Source: Lutraria lutraria (Eukaryota > Mollusca > Bivalvia > Venerida > Mactridae). Taken from it: DNA of 64,000 nt. The stretch's first letter is position 1. Each line of letters starts with the position of its first letter. The stretch is taken from NCBI GenBank assembly GCA_964023205.1, contig OZ026833.1:6350138-6414137 (forward strand), read 5' to 3'. Made by a program: the position numbers and the translations under genes. This document shows positions 53,401 through 62,729 of this stretch, one piece after another. The notes below the pieces were generated by a model. The model searched no databases, was not told the origin of the DNA, and saw nothing but the letters and a program-made list of their open reading frames with translations.

Positions 53401-55784
53401 ATACCTTTTTTCCTTGAGGAAGGGTAAGTTAGTACTGACTGGATAAAAAAACAGGTTAAAAAATTGTTCAAGTGAAGCGGCAGCCATATTTACAGCGCAA
53501 CCTCCCTACAACAGTCACTAATAGGAAGGATTAAAATGGTTGTTGTAAGGAGGTGGCTGTCAATTTGGGTAGCTAGTATGCTGGCTGTAACAGGGAGGTG
53601 ACCATTCATCGAGGTTACACTGTAACTCAAATATCGATCGTTAAAAAACAGTGGTAAACTCACTGAAATAAATCAATTTGATAAATCCAGTAAAGCCTCA
53701 CTCGGGGACTGCAACAGTAAATAGTTATAGTGACAAGTCCTTTTTAGACCATTTTTCTTAATATTTCTTTCAGATAATGAGAGCCCCTCAAAAGGCTCAA
53801 TATTGAGTCCAGGGCCGTCAAAATCTGATTTTGACTTACTTGTCAAATTTTGACAGAAGCATTTCTCAACTTGTTTGTATGATCTTTGTACAGTAAATTC
53901 TGGACATTTTCACTTCTCTGTACTGGCTCGGGACAACATGGGCAATATGGACAATTGATTTTGCCGCCCCTGATTGAGGCTGTTTTCTGATACCAAAAAT
54001 GGTGTTTCTATTGAGATTTCACGGTAAATGGATTCATTCTATTGTTACCTTAACAAAGACCCCAACAGGAGACAAAAGACCTTCTTAAGGATTACATGTA
54101 TGAGAATTTTGCGGAAATATGAATTTATACTTAATTTATACTTTTAAAAAACGTCTTTTTAGAAAAATCAAGAAGTGTCAGTCACAGTTCTCTGTGGTTG
54201 AGTGATTTCGGTCTCTGACTAATGATTACTAGCCCCTCACTGCTGCTGTGAAGTTAAATCTCACCTGGGATCAAATTTCACAATCATGTTAGGAGGCTGT
54301 CCAGCTAGCAGAGGAAATACGGTGGTTTTACGCTGGTGAACACCTGGGATCTTTCCAGGTTGCCTAATGACTCTGACTGTTAAAAGAAAGGTACAATGGA
54401 TTCTGATGATGTTTCTTTTACCTATATGTATGGGATGTCGCCCAGTCATCAAAGCCCCGCGTGTTGGTGTGCATATGGGTGATACATAGTAATTATTCAG
54501 TATGACTCCGTCTGATGCTAACTTGTCAATGTTAGGTGTTGGTATCTGATCTGAACCGTGAAAACTAATGTCATTCCACCCCTAAAAGAGAAAATTAAAT
54601 TTTGTGTGGCTGTAATTCAGTCAAACCTGTCATAGCAGCCACCTCCGAATAAAGGCTATCCTGTGGATAAAGACCATCTTCTAAAACTAGAGCTGTCACA
54701 GAGGTGACTACTACCCCCGCCGCTTTGACACTTATACTGCAATAGTACACTCTATGGCTAAGTTCAGGGGACATAACTCTGCAATGAGTGCATCGCTGGA
54801 CATGAAAATTGTGTCTTGCACATCTACACTTGATGGTGATAACATATACCAAGTTTCATTGCAATAGCTTAAAAAATGTGGAAGTAGTTCGCTCCACAAA
54901 CTTTATGCGGACGGACCGACAGACCGACAGAGTGACTCCAATATACCCTCTCTCAAACTTCGTTTGCGGGGGTATAAAAATCGTCATTGATTGTTTAGAA
55001 CAAAATTACCTCTGAATGAAGGCCACCTTATGTCTTTCACAGAGTGAACTTAGTTCACAGCTTTGACTGAACATGGAAACAAACAGAATCTCTTTCATTT
55101 GCTTTTGATTTATGATAAAAACAGCGTGTCCCTTTATTAGGGCTGCAGATCTTTGGGGAAGTGGCGATCCGATCCAATCCACGATTCAACACTTACGAAC
55201 CACAAATCGAATCACGAATCTTTTGTTATCAAGTAACCCATTAAAACTTCAAAATTGCAGTCCTGAATAAAGCTAATTTCTTATTAGTAATAATGAAGTT
55301 AATCAATATAAATTGTTCTATGGCTTAAATTTATACGTACTCCCTTCCAGTTGATTGATTTGCCAGCATCATTATTTAAAGAACTGATTGGACATCTTGG
55401 CAAACAAAGTAGTCCATGATGAGACAATATTTATTCAGAGAAAAGGGATTTTTAAGAACAGAGAGTACACTTTTAATTTGATGGCGAACCACGAATCTTA
55501 ATTATGATGATTATTCATAATCGATTTTTCAAATTGAGAATACCCGAGTACTCGGATACTCGCCACAGCCCTACCCTTTATCAAGTAGTGTACCATTGGC
55601 TCTGAATTCCAGATCAAGCAGACTTCTCCACACAGATTTTTAGGGTATCTCTTTCAAGTATACTTACCAAATCATCAGCAACAATAATTATGATATGTGG
55701 GCGCTCTGGCACTCCATTCAATGCATGATAAGAATCAAGCATCGACCAAACAACCAATGTCTTGATCAGAATGTTATACTTCAT
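46626..55784 (-). CDS. Arylsulfatase B-like enzyme (8 exons, 564 aa)
   Basis: Eight exons with canonical GT-AG borders join in frame to 564 residues, close to the usual ARSB length of about 530. A hydrophobic N-terminal segment (residues 5-22) looks like a signal peptide, fitting a lysosomal or secreted enzyme. Residues matching the sulfatase active site are Asp37, Asp38, Cys76, Arg80, Lys130, His132, His223, Asp286, Asn287 and Lys308. Cys76 lies in PICTPTRGALMTG, the sulfatase signature in which Cys becomes formylglycine. Other hallmarks are ADDLGWND, MVGKWHLG, FTTDNGG and PLRGVKTTLWEGGVRG. ARSB removes 4-sulfate from N-acetylgalactosamine in chondroitin/dermatan sulfate; the substrate here is not proven, and ARSI/ARSJ-like members share these motifs. 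The C-terminal part has N-glycosylation sequons (NAS, NET). Introns are 0.6-1.6 kb, and five of the seven contain transposons or satellites. Confidence 0.93.
47434..48210. mobile_element. MITE-A copy split by MITE-B
   Basis: Left end TACAGACAAACCTGTGAACA and right end GTGGCCACCAATACAGGTTT followed by GAATGCA. About 600 bp of MITE-B (47544-48163) separates the two halves. It lies in arylsulfatase intron 7, starting 28 bp from the exon 8 boundary. Confidence 0.75.
47544..48163. mobile_element. MITE-B nested in MITE-A
   Basis: 620 bp with perfect 11-bp ends, TACTGTAGAAC and GTTCTACAGTA, including a TA on each side as in Tc1/mariner-type insertion. The sub-terminal regions are rich in ATTCGCG/CGCGAAT words (TTCGCAAGGTCAAAATTTCG, AATTCGCGAATATTAGCGAA). 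There is no transposase frame. Confidence 0.8.
48209..48392. mobile_element. MITE-F copy
   Basis: Ends CACAGTGCAACCTCTCCAGA and GAAGAGGTTGCACTGTA. It abuts the right terminus of MITE-A, apparently inserted at its terminal TA. Same family as 24431-24600. Confidence 0.8.
48562..48715 (-). CDS. Arylsulfatase exon 7
   Basis: 154 bp. The acceptor is TTTACAAACAG and the donor is GTGAGTATAT. It encodes MVAALDDSVGEIVDKLRSEG ... FTTDNGGPANGF ... NFPL and two bases of Arg305. Asp286 and Asn287 are metal ligands by family comparison. Confidence 0.92.
48770..49027. mobile_element. Two head-out SINE-like units
   Basis: The left unit (+) begins TCTCTGTGGTAGAATGGTAA with box B GTGGGTTCAAATCC. The right unit, read on the minus strand, begins TGGTCAAGGGGTTGTGATCT with box B GAGTTCGAATCTC. 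Both contain CTCTGACTAG or TTCTGACTAG, so they are related tRNA-derived heads facing opposite ways. They lie in arylsulfatase intron 6. Confidence 0.65.
49091..49259. mobile_element. MITE-F-like copy
   Basis: Ends TACAGTACAGTATAAACTCC and GTAGGGAGGTTGCATTGTA. The interior contains CAACAGTCATCCCCCTGTTA and AGTATACTAGCTACTCAAAT, shared in inverse orientation with 53491-53624. It lies in arylsulfatase intron 6. Confidence 0.65.
49320..49446 (-). CDS. Arylsulfatase exon 6
   Basis: 127 bp. The acceptor is TCTTTGCAG and the donor is GTATCATTTT. It encodes PLFLYVAHQAVHRGNFEDPL ... HNYKRKLFA plus one base of Gly254. His223 corresponds to the active-site histidine of QAVH. Confidence 0.92.
49615..49775 (-). 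mobile_element. tRNA-derived SINE body
   Basis: Contains CACCTGGGTAGAACTACTGC, TTTCCTCACATGTGAAATGT, GGTCCTGGGTGAGACAG and the complement of a tRNA-like head (CATAACCACTCCACCACAGA). Related to the array tails at 1689 and 4639. It lies in arylsulfatase intron 5. Confidence 0.65.
49918..50992. repeat. 40-bp minisatellite in arylsulfatase intron 5
   Basis: About 27 units of CTTTGACCCATGAGAGGAGG followed by CGTTTTGACCAAGGTGGGGC. Units are highly uniform; variants carry ACAGAGG for TGAGAGG and AAAGTGG for AAGGTGG. A three-unit variant pattern at 50281-50400 recurs at 50761-50880, 480 bp (12 units) away. Since 40 leaves remainder 1 on division by 3, all three minus-strand frames are open, giving ORFs of up to about 390 codons, which I reject as genes. 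The array starts about 56 bp from the 5' splice site of intron 5 and fills two thirds of that intron. Confidence 0.95.
51049..51171 (-). CDS. Arylsulfatase exon 5
   Basis: 123 bp, 41 codons, phase 0 on both sides. The acceptor is TTGTTTTACAG and the donor is GTTTGATTAA, a weak site lacking the usual A or G at +3. It encodes GEWGLDWRRNEYIIRNEREM, then YSTELITKEALKHIEQHNKSK, the region before the QAVH motif. Confidence 0.9.
52082..52201 (-). CDS. Arylsulfatase exon 4
   Basis: 120 bp, 40 codons, phase 0. The acceptor is ACTGTATAG and the donor is GTAAGTTCAC. It encodes WHLGMFSEKYLPTRRGFLSH, then YGYYQGAEGYFDHTYAVSND. Together with exon 3 it forms MVGKWHLG, with Lys130 and His132 of the active site. 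Confidence 0.92.
52202..53234. other. Arylsulfatase intron 3
   Basis: AT-rich with no transposon or satellite recognised. Introns 3 and 4 are the two without visible elements. Confidence 0.5.
53235..53347 (-). CDS. Arylsulfatase exon 3
   Basis: 113 bp. The acceptor is TCTATATAG and the donor is GTACAAATC. It completes Gly93 and encodes LQSGVIVGSQPYGLPLSEKI, then LPQWLGELGYQNHMVGK. The sulfatase signature 2 region reads GYQNHMVGK, with Asn where Ser/Thr is usual. Confidence 0.92.
53491..53624. mobile_element. MITE-F-like copy in arylsulfatase intron 2
   Basis: Ends TACAGCGCAACCTCCCTACA and CATCGAGGTTACACTGTA. Interior TTGGGTAGCTAGTATGCTGG and GTAACAGGGAGGTGAC. It is an inverted relative of 49091-49259. 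Confidence 0.65.
54182..54380 (+). mobile_element. tRNA-derived SINE in arylsulfatase intron 2
   Basis: Head CTCTGTGGTTGAGTGATTTC followed by GTCTCTGACTAATGATTACT and AGCCCCTCACTGCTG. The body has TTAGGAGGCTGTCCAGCTAG. Shared with 62730-62940. It ends about 40 bp from the exon 2 splice donor. Confidence 0.7.
54422..54581 (-). CDS. Arylsulfatase exon 2
   Basis: 160 bp. The acceptor is TCTCTTTTAG and the donor is GTAAAAGAAA. It encodes GWNDISFHGSDQIPTPNIDK, ... NNYYVSPICTPTRGALMTGR, HPIHI, plus one base of Gly93. It contains the nucleophile Cys76 and Arg80. Confidence 0.93.
54616..55070. mobile_element. MITE-A copy split by another TIR element
   Basis: Left end CAGTCAAACCTGTCATAGCA and right end CACAGCTTTGACTGA. 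The interior halves have AGCCACCTCCGAATAAAGGC and CTGAATGAAGGCCACCTTAT. The element at 54689-54980 interrupts it. It lies in arylsulfatase intron 1. Confidence 0.7.
54689..54980. mobile_element. Nested element with ACCCCCGC/GCGGGGGT ends
   Basis: The left side has AGAGCTGTCACAGAGGTGAC then TACTACCCCCGC; the right side ends GCGGGGGTATAAAAA. The interior contains GGGGACATAACTCTGCAATG, ATACCAAGTTTCATTGCAAT and GCGGACGGACCGACAGACCG, words I associate with a widespread molluscan repeat. Inserted in MITE-A. Confidence 0.6.
55668..55784 (-). CDS. Arylsulfatase exon 1
   Basis: 117 bp, 39 codons, phase 0. The donor is GTAAGTATAC. It encodes MKYNILIKTLVVWSMLDSYH, then ALNGVPERPHIIIIVADDL: a signal peptide and the first metal-binding Asp pair. 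A six-codon upstream ORF (55774-55791) overlaps the start in another frame. Confidence 0.92.
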
Positions 55785-55906
55785 TTTTCATTCCATCGTC
55801 AACATCAAAGAATTAACTTGATGCATTGGTTAGGACCATAATTCTGTCTGATGATGAATAGTTCCTGACTTCGGCAAGGATAATTGTTAGAAGCCCAATC
55901 TAGGAT
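55785..55906 (-). other. Probable 5' UTR exon part of arylsulfatase
   Basis: Upstream of the start codon the minus strand shows TTGCAATTATTTCAG ending at 55907. This is a plausible 3' splice site that would give about 122 nt of 5' UTR joined to exon 1, and imply an upstream non-coding exon. Not provable from sequence alone. Confidence 0.4.
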
Positions 55907-56255
55907 CTGAAATAATTGCAATAAGGCACAGTTAAGACACATACAGTGTGTACAACCGGTATTTTACAGAACAGCAGACTTTAGCACACATTATTTACAA
56001 TCTTACAATTCTACACCACACCGCTACTACAAAAAGAATCGCATTAATTCTGATTGAGAATACTATTTGCACATATTTTTAGATTATATTAAAAGAAAAA
56101 AAATCAGCTCTAAGTGAGAATTTTATCTGTCACAGACAGTGTATTTGAGGATTTTATTATCAACTCAAACTTATGACGTACGCACATCAATTAACGACCA
56201 TATAGTGTTTACATGAATGTGTTAATTATGTATTCCAGTAGGAATATCTAAAATC

Positions 56256-56425
56256 AAAGTACTGAACGAACTCACAGAAACTGAACTTATACAGACCTGC
56301 ACTGCAACTTGAAAGGGAAACTAGTTTAACAATTGCATGGCGGGTGCAGATAAACATAGAGCTCTAGTATACTTAAATCTGGATAAAAAATTCATGCGCG
56401 CTGAGCGAGTGACTGTTAAGGAAAG
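56256..56425. repeat. Dispersed repeat D, copy 2
   Basis: Begins AATCAAAGTACTGAACGAAC and ends GAGTGACTGTTAAGGAAAGC. Parallel to 9498-9660 along its length. Confidence 0.7.
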
Positions 56426-56659
56426 CTGACCTTATATCATTCATTTTCTTAACAGTCTTAAAGACTAACAACTGAAAGAAAGTATACAATTTATATTTAT
56501 AGCATTCAGTTGTTTAATGAGACTGTCACAGTGATGAAAAAACTAATTAAGTCAACCTCAAATAATGACTGCGCTTCCCTACCTATATATCTTCATACTC
56601 ATGTAAATCCCAATCTTTTATAATATTTCTTACAACGTTATGAGTGTTCTATAATTATA

Positions 56660-56735
56660 GCAGTTGGGTGATCCAGTGGTAATGCGCAGGGCTAATAATC
56701 GAAAGGATGTGAGTTTGAATATTTTGAATTCGGTT
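56660..56735 (+). repeat. tRNA-like head fragment
   Basis: GTTGGGTGATCCAGTGGTAA with GGATGTGAGTTTGAATATTT resembles box A and box B of a tRNA-derived SINE. The 3' stem is not formed, so it is not a tRNA gene. Confidence 0.4.
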
Positions 56736-57399
56736 CTGCTATTCAATACTTAAAGAACTTTACAGCATCTTCAGCTGAACTATACCAAGCCTAGTATTAC
56801 GGTACATTTACTAATAAAATCACAGGAAACAGTCAAGGTGAGTATCACTATAATCATTAATAATAATTATTTAATAAATATAATAATTTAAACAAGGCGC
56901 GACAACAAACCAACAAAAACTATTCTTTCCTCTCACTGGCGCACCATTTTTCGAATATAGCTTACAAATGGGCTGTTTATAGACAACAGACAAATAAATA
57001 AATATAAACATTTTCACACTTTAAGTTACAATAAATTCACTAATTTTACAGTAAAAAGAAATGGTCATACCTGGTTAATTATTTATATATATACGTATAT
57101 ATATTTTTACGAAATATATTCACACAATAATACAATAACAAAATGTGGTAAAAGTCTTGAGGTCGAAAAATGCTAGGGTAAAAAATCTGAGGAAAATAAT
57201 TACAGGAAATTACCTAAAAATGGGAAAATAGAATATCAATTAGGTGAATAACTTTAATAAATAAAATGTTTGATATTTTATACCTGTTTTTCTTTTCTTT
57301 ATTACTTCTAAAAACGATTAAGGGTCAGACATAATGTGGTGGAAGTATAGTTTTTCAATAACATTCACTTAGCATACAGCCCGCATATTAACTCGTTGT

Positions 57400-57650
57400 A
57401 ACCGTAGGCTAAACTTCCAACAAACCGTAAACTGGTTTCCGTTCCAAGTTGCAGTGCAACAAAATGCTTTTGTACCGACAAGTCAACGGGAACCAGTATA
57501 ACAAACCGTGTCCTACTTTCAGTGACGTCATTTATTTGGCTCGCGGGGGGTCATAGCATGTGTTGACTGTCAAATTGGACACACCTGGTAACTCGAAAAT
57601 CAGAATTATAGCCTTATTCGTGTCGGAATTTAGGTAATGTTGAACTTTTT
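57400..57650. promoter_or_regulatory. Candidate promoter region (CpG-rich, CRE-like site)
   Basis: A local rise in G+C and CpG, including a consensus TGACGTCA (about 57522-57529) and CTCGCGGGGGGTCATAG. It lies 1.6-1.9 kb upstream of the arylsulfatase start codon. If the 5' UTR is split as proposed, this could be its promoter or a bidirectional one. Evidence is indirect. Confidence 0.3.
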
Positions 57651-58061
57651 ATAACTGCAACTAATTTTATAACTGTTCATTGTCAGTGGGCAAAAATACG
57701 CAGAACTTGTAATTTGAGATCACCCTTGTTCTTTGGTCTATGATTTTATTCGGGCCATAGTTCGTTCGTACTCGATTTGACCCGTGTTCGTTCATTCGGG
57801 ACTATTACTATTATACTCTTGGCAAGGCGATTCGTGTTGAACTGCATGTTTGCAAACATATTTCTAATTCGTCAAGTTTATTATCCATCTTTTTATGTTC
57901 TGTATAGAATGTATAAACATTCTTGCAATGCTTCTGATGAACAGATATGATAAATTTTCTGCTATCTGATCATATTATCATAGTACTTTACTACAGTAAA
58001 GACAGGAGTCTTCATGCATTCATTTAAACTGAAAAAACAGTTTAGTGAAGTAGTGAATTTC

Positions 58062-58662
58062 TGAAGTGGCAGGACAGGATGTCAGACACAGAGGTCCTAT
58101 CTCGCTCCAAACTCTTCTTGATCTATGTCATCCTACAGAAAACACAAGTCTGTTTGACTGGCCATGTATGCAGTATGCCAGACAGGTGCATACCAAAACA
58201 ATTTCTGTTTGAAGAACTGCAGACTTGTTCGAGAACAACTGGGGATCAGAGGAAAAGATACAAAGACACATTGAAGGCCCCTTTGAGGCTTTTTGCATAA
58301 AATTGTACATATCTTCTATTGAGAAATCAGTGTTTTTCCCCTTCATTGGGAAGAGGCCTTAGAGGATTTTGGGAAGAATTATTGCAAAAACTGCAGATTT
58401 GGGAAATAAATTAGGTGGTGTAAGTTTGGATTTTTGGGAAAACTGCATGATTTTAAAGAAATTTTCAATTGGGAAGAGGCCTTTTAATAGGCCTCTGTTA
58501 TAGAAGGTGAAAAACACTGAAAAGGAGGCGCATTATCTGAAAAGCGAGAGCAGCGAGCACCCAGCAACTACTTTCGTGCCCGGATTGGCCTTACAAATCC
58601 AGACACACAGAAACCAGTCAACTACATAGACACAGATGTCGTGGTCAAGCATCTTCGCTGAG
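58062..58662 (+). pseudogene. LINE 3' fragment interrupted by a MITE
   Basis: 58062-58300 reads KWQDRMSDTEVLSRSKLF, TGHVCSMPDRCIPKQFLFEE and RKRYKDTLKAPLR. After an inserted hAT-like MITE, another frame gives YFRARIGL and DTDVVVKHLR before a stop. The order (WQD..SDTEVL, TGHV.RMPD..IPKQ, QRKRYKDTLK, ARIGL) is that of the C-terminus of a common LINE clade in marine invertebrates. Decayed and 5'-truncated. Confidence 0.75.
58328..58519. mobile_element. hAT-like MITE inside LINE fragment
   Basis: Ends CAGTGTTTTTCCCCTTC and GAAGGTGAAAAACACTG are inverted repeats (one mismatch). The interior repeats TTGGGAAGAGGCCTT twice in inverted or near-direct arrangement. Flanking 8-mers (TGAGAAAT, AAAAGGAG) do not match, so the target duplication is not visible. 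Confidence 0.7.
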
Positions 58663-59287
58663 TGATGGATGTCCGATGAACCACCAGTAATTAATTTATT
58701 CGGGCTAGTTAACTTTTCTAAATTGTGTAATTGCTTGTGGTAAGATGCCTATTTTCATTAGCCCATCTATAGTTTGGGCTAGGGCTACATACAAAATAGT
58801 TCAAACTAAGTTTGGTACGTGCCATCCTCTTTTTGGGAGTAAGATATGGTGCTTTAAATTGATAAAAAAACATCTCTCAAGAAGATGAAAGTTTGCATAG
58901 ATCTGTATGATGGAGTTATAAAAATTCTTAAAACCTTTTTTTATTTTTGTCTTTAAGTCATTTTGCATTGGAAATAGTCATCTGTTGTCCAATACAACTA
59001 TAGTTGAATCGTGAAAATTCGAAATGCAAAAGTTGTAGAAGTGCATAAGTTTGAAATCATTTGTCTGTCATGGTGAATATCTTTTTTTTCAATACAGATT
59101 TGATGTGAAATTTTGAAATTAAAAAAAATGCAAAAGTTCTAAATGAATTTTAAGTCCCTACATTCATTATTATACTCCAATAAGATAGGAATTTTTAAAT
59201 TTATAACCACATGATTGTATACACTGTTTTTAAAATTTTCTTCAATATTTCTATTAGATAGATTTTTCAGTGCATCGAAATTAGCAA
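58663..59287. other. Intergenic sequence, nothing recognised
   Basis: AT-rich non-coding sequence. Confidence 0.35.
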
Positions 59288-59611
59288 AGCTCGCCCAGTT
59301 AGCTGAGTGGTTAAAGCGTTGGTCTACTGATCAAGTGGTTGTAAGTTTGAATCCCTAGCGAGGCTTACACTGTCTGTGACAAATTTGACTGAAGATATAA
59401 CATCCTGTATTAAATTGTCTTCACCTCTAAATTATATGGGGTAGCTTGGTAGTAGCTTTTGGATAGTCTGTGGTTAGTACTGGTTAAGGACTAAAGTAAG
59501 GTCAGGAAAGCTGGTTCGGATAACTGCCTGCCATGATATAACTGAAATAATGTTGTCTTGAAAATGGCATTAATTAAATCCGATGATATTATTAATAAAT
59601 AAATAAAGATT
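59288..59611 (+). mobile_element. tRNA-derived SINE, family 3
   Basis: Head CTCGCCCAGTTAGCTGAGTG, box A TAGCTGAGTGGTTAAAGCG, box B AAGTTTGAATCCC. The body has TGGTTAGTACTGGTTAAGGA and AGGAAAGCTGGTTCGGATAA. The tail is TGTCTTGAAAATGGC followed by AATAAATAAATAAAG, a short-repeat tail. Same family as 28881-29155. Confidence 0.85.
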
Positions 59612-60079
59612 ATAATAATAATGACTTTAGACATAAGATTGGCCGTGGTGTAATTGCTACCAAACTAATAAGATTCTCTATTTCTTTTCTCACTTACATA
59701 AGCAAAACTAAATATCAGCCAATAAAATTGTGGTATTTATTAATCACAGTAATTTAATAGAACATTGTGCTATACTATGTTGTGAAAATGATTTTAAAAG
59801 TGTACACAAATAGGCAATAACTTTCTATTCTTCATATTATTTTCCCAATCTTTTAACTTCAAATCTGGATGTTTGCCAGGCTTTCTGAAATTTATTGTAA
59901 AAAGTTAAGGGTGGAGCTTTTATAACAGTGGACCTTTGCCACTATTCTGTATAGGTAAAATAATTCTGCCATATCAATTTTCAGACATAAATTATTTTTA
60001 TAATCTGTTAGTTATCTTTGAAAAACATTGATTTGTCAGTTTAATTGGCTGTATTTTGTCATAAAATATTGGAGGTGCC
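59612..60079. other. Intergenic sequence, nothing recognised
   Basis: AT-rich non-coding sequence. Confidence 0.35.
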
Positions 60080-60219
60080 GCAAACCTGTGTTATCTGCCA
60101 CCCCTTTCAGAAACTGTCATTTATCAATAAGAAAAAAATGAACTTCAAATAAGGGTCACCTGTCAATAAAGGCCATATTTTGATATTCCCAAGGGTGGCC
60201 TTTGGTCACAGGTTTGACT
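60080..60219. mobile_element. MITE-A copy, inverted
   Basis: GCAAACCTGTGTTATCTGCC at the left and GGTCACAGGTTTGACTT at the right. The interior has GGGTCACCTGTCAATAAAGG and AAGGGTGGCCTTTGG. Orientation is opposite to 9729-9897. Confidence 0.7.
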
Positions 60220-61464
60220 TTAATATTGTCAAGGATTTACATCTTTCTGCATAATTTCATGCAGAGGTTTGTTCAATTTTCATCCAAGTTTAAAACTCAG
60301 CTGAGATATTTTACCATGATTTTGATACCAATCTTAGAATACTTCCTTACCATTGGTTAATTAAGATGACTGATCTTAAAACATGACCAATGGGAAACTT
60401 GAATTTAATGTGTAAATATACTATTAAAAAAGTGAGACAGTGGCAGTTCCATTCCTCAGGTATCATAAAAAGTCTATTAAAGGTCACCGGGAAAACCAGA
60501 GTAGTTCCGACGGGTAGCCAGAAATTGAAAGAAAAACATTTTTCAGCCAAAATAAATCCTTTGAAATATTCCACTATTAATAAAAAAGGCTTTGGAAATA
60601 ATCATTCAACAGATATCTTCCTATCAAATTAAGATTTTTTTATCTGTTGTTGATTGAATAGCTAAAGTGCTGCGTGATTCTACTTTCATGTTTAATTATA
60701 AATCAACAAAGAAATTTATATGCTGCTGTAATAATGAATTGTATTTTCTCAATTACCCACCATAAGAAATACAATCATACCAAAGTTCTCTAGTTTATAT
60801 GTTTGAATTAACATAGTGCAGTATCTTAACAGCCCAATACATTGAGATATAGACCAGGTAAATATTGGTAAAAAAATCCTTTTATCAATTGGATATAGAT
60901 TTAAAGGACCATTGTCATAGTTTGAATAGTAACGAGAGTGTTTCTTCGTTTTACAATAAGTTATTCAGAGATTTTATTTGTTACGAATATACCGGTACGT
61001 CATCTATGGTAATGTGAGTTTGCCAAATTTTTTTGGTCACAGAAATTCTTAATTGGTTTAAGATATAATTTCTATTAAGCGTCAATTGACGTCCATCTAT
61101 GAAATATTGCTTTATTTTTAAAACTTTTGCGTGAATTATAAAGTGTCTTTCTTATCAATAAATGGGATGTCCAATTTGTTAATAAAAAAAGGAAAATTAG
61201 ATGAAACAACCCTTTGGTTACGTGCTCATCGAAAATAGTTTGAATATGTATGAAAATTGGGGTGTCTTTTAGAAACTATACATACACTATAATTTCATAG
61301 GTTTTATTCATAATCTTATCTCGTGATTTACATACATCATTCTGTGCATATACTCTTTAACTTTCTCTATTGTTTTTGTGTAAAATCATCAGTCAGTGAA
61401 TATTTTTTTGATACACAATATTTATTTATTAGTTGATTTTCTTTTAAATTTCAAAAATGCTTGT
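60220..61464. other. Intergenic sequence, nothing recognised
   Basis: An 80-codon plus-strand frame at 60390-60632 and the opposite minus-strand frame have no motif. No gene called. Confidence 0.35.
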
Positions 61465-61630
61465 TTTTATGCGGGAGCAATTTCAGCTTGGGATGGGTGG
61501 AGGGCTAATTTTATCTGACAATGGGGGAGGGGTAGAATCTGTTATGACCCCTTCTTATTACCATTAAAGCTGTAATTATTGGGAGCGCTATTAGCCCCCC
61601 CTCCCCCTAGCTGCCTCAGATTCCTAAAGC
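61465..61630. repeat. Dispersed repeat G copy, inverted
   Basis: GGGATGGGTGGAGGGCTAAT and TGACAATGGGGGAGGGGTAG at the left, TTAGCCCCCCCTCCCCCTAG at the right. Reverse relative of 39430-39590. Confidence 0.5.
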
Positions 61631-62413
61631 CTTGTGATGGAATGCTACTTACAATACTCTACTTTGACAGAGAATGTATATTCAAACCTAGTATTGTCAG
61701 GCAACTCTTGATAGCTCAGAGTTTTCAGATACTCTAAAATAATTTTTTGGACAAAAACTTGATGTAAACTTCAAGAGGCCAATGTTGCATTATTTTGTGA
61801 GAATTACAATTGCAGTGTGTTAAAAACATGCAACATATTTATTAATTTATGTATGTTAAGAACATAAATATACAAACTGTATGCATCCTTGCTTGATATT
61901 TGTTCAGAATTACTTGTTTATAGTCATAATAATGCTTAATTTTTGTTTTTAATTTTCAGACAAATTGATGGCTGTTACAAGTATATGATGAAGATTTTGT
62001 GATTTTATGTGTGTTTGGAAATTACCACTCCAGTAAGTCAGTGTTTTATTATCAATTAAATTTTATTTTTAAACTTTTCTGCTTAGGCATCGGACATGTG
62101 GTGGCTCTATCCTGGTGTATACTTGGATCTTCCTCCATGGTTAAAGCATGTTTCTGGGCTCTTTCTGACAGTATGCATGAGTTCTCATGTCCTGAGATAA
62201 AATCCTCGACATTCCCATGACCTGCTATGGGTTGAAAATGAGGAAGAAAACAAATTTTATGAGAAGTTTTCGTTGTATGCTTTAACAATAACAGAGTTAT
62301 GTTAAAATACTGTATCTGATACTTTAAGACGTGAGATCAATCTTGAAACACAAATCTCTTTTTGCATATTTTTTTATTATAATGTAACTCAGGACTGTAC
62401 AAGGCTGTTGTCT
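61631..62413. other. Intergenic sequence, nothing recognised
   Basis: Open frames of 73 and 78 codons overlap at 61999-62288 on opposite strands. Neither has a motif. Confidence 0.35.
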
Positions 62414-62588
62414 GTATTAGTGTGCAAAAATAGCGCCCAAAATTAGTGTACAGAATTAGAGTAATAAGTGTATAGAATTTTTGTACAAAACTAGTGTACA
62501 GAATTAGTGTATTGAAATCAGTGTACATAATTATTATACAAAATTAGTGTATTGAATTATTGTATAAAATTAGTGTACAGAATTAACA
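62414..62588. repeat. Degenerate tandem repeat of about 17 bp
   Basis: About ten drifted copies of AATTAGTGTACAGAATT-like sequence (AATTAGTGTATTGAA, AAACTAGTGTACAGA, AAATTAGTGTACAGA). Confidence 0.75.
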
Positions 62589-62729
62589 TAATTGCCAATT
62601 ATAGTGCAAGACATTTTGAATTTCCCAGTTTACAGTACTGGTACATGATTTTTCCAAATTGTTGAAAACAGTTTCTTGTTTGTACAATTTGTAGTGGTAC
62701 TGAAGACATGCTAGGTTGACAGTGTCCAT

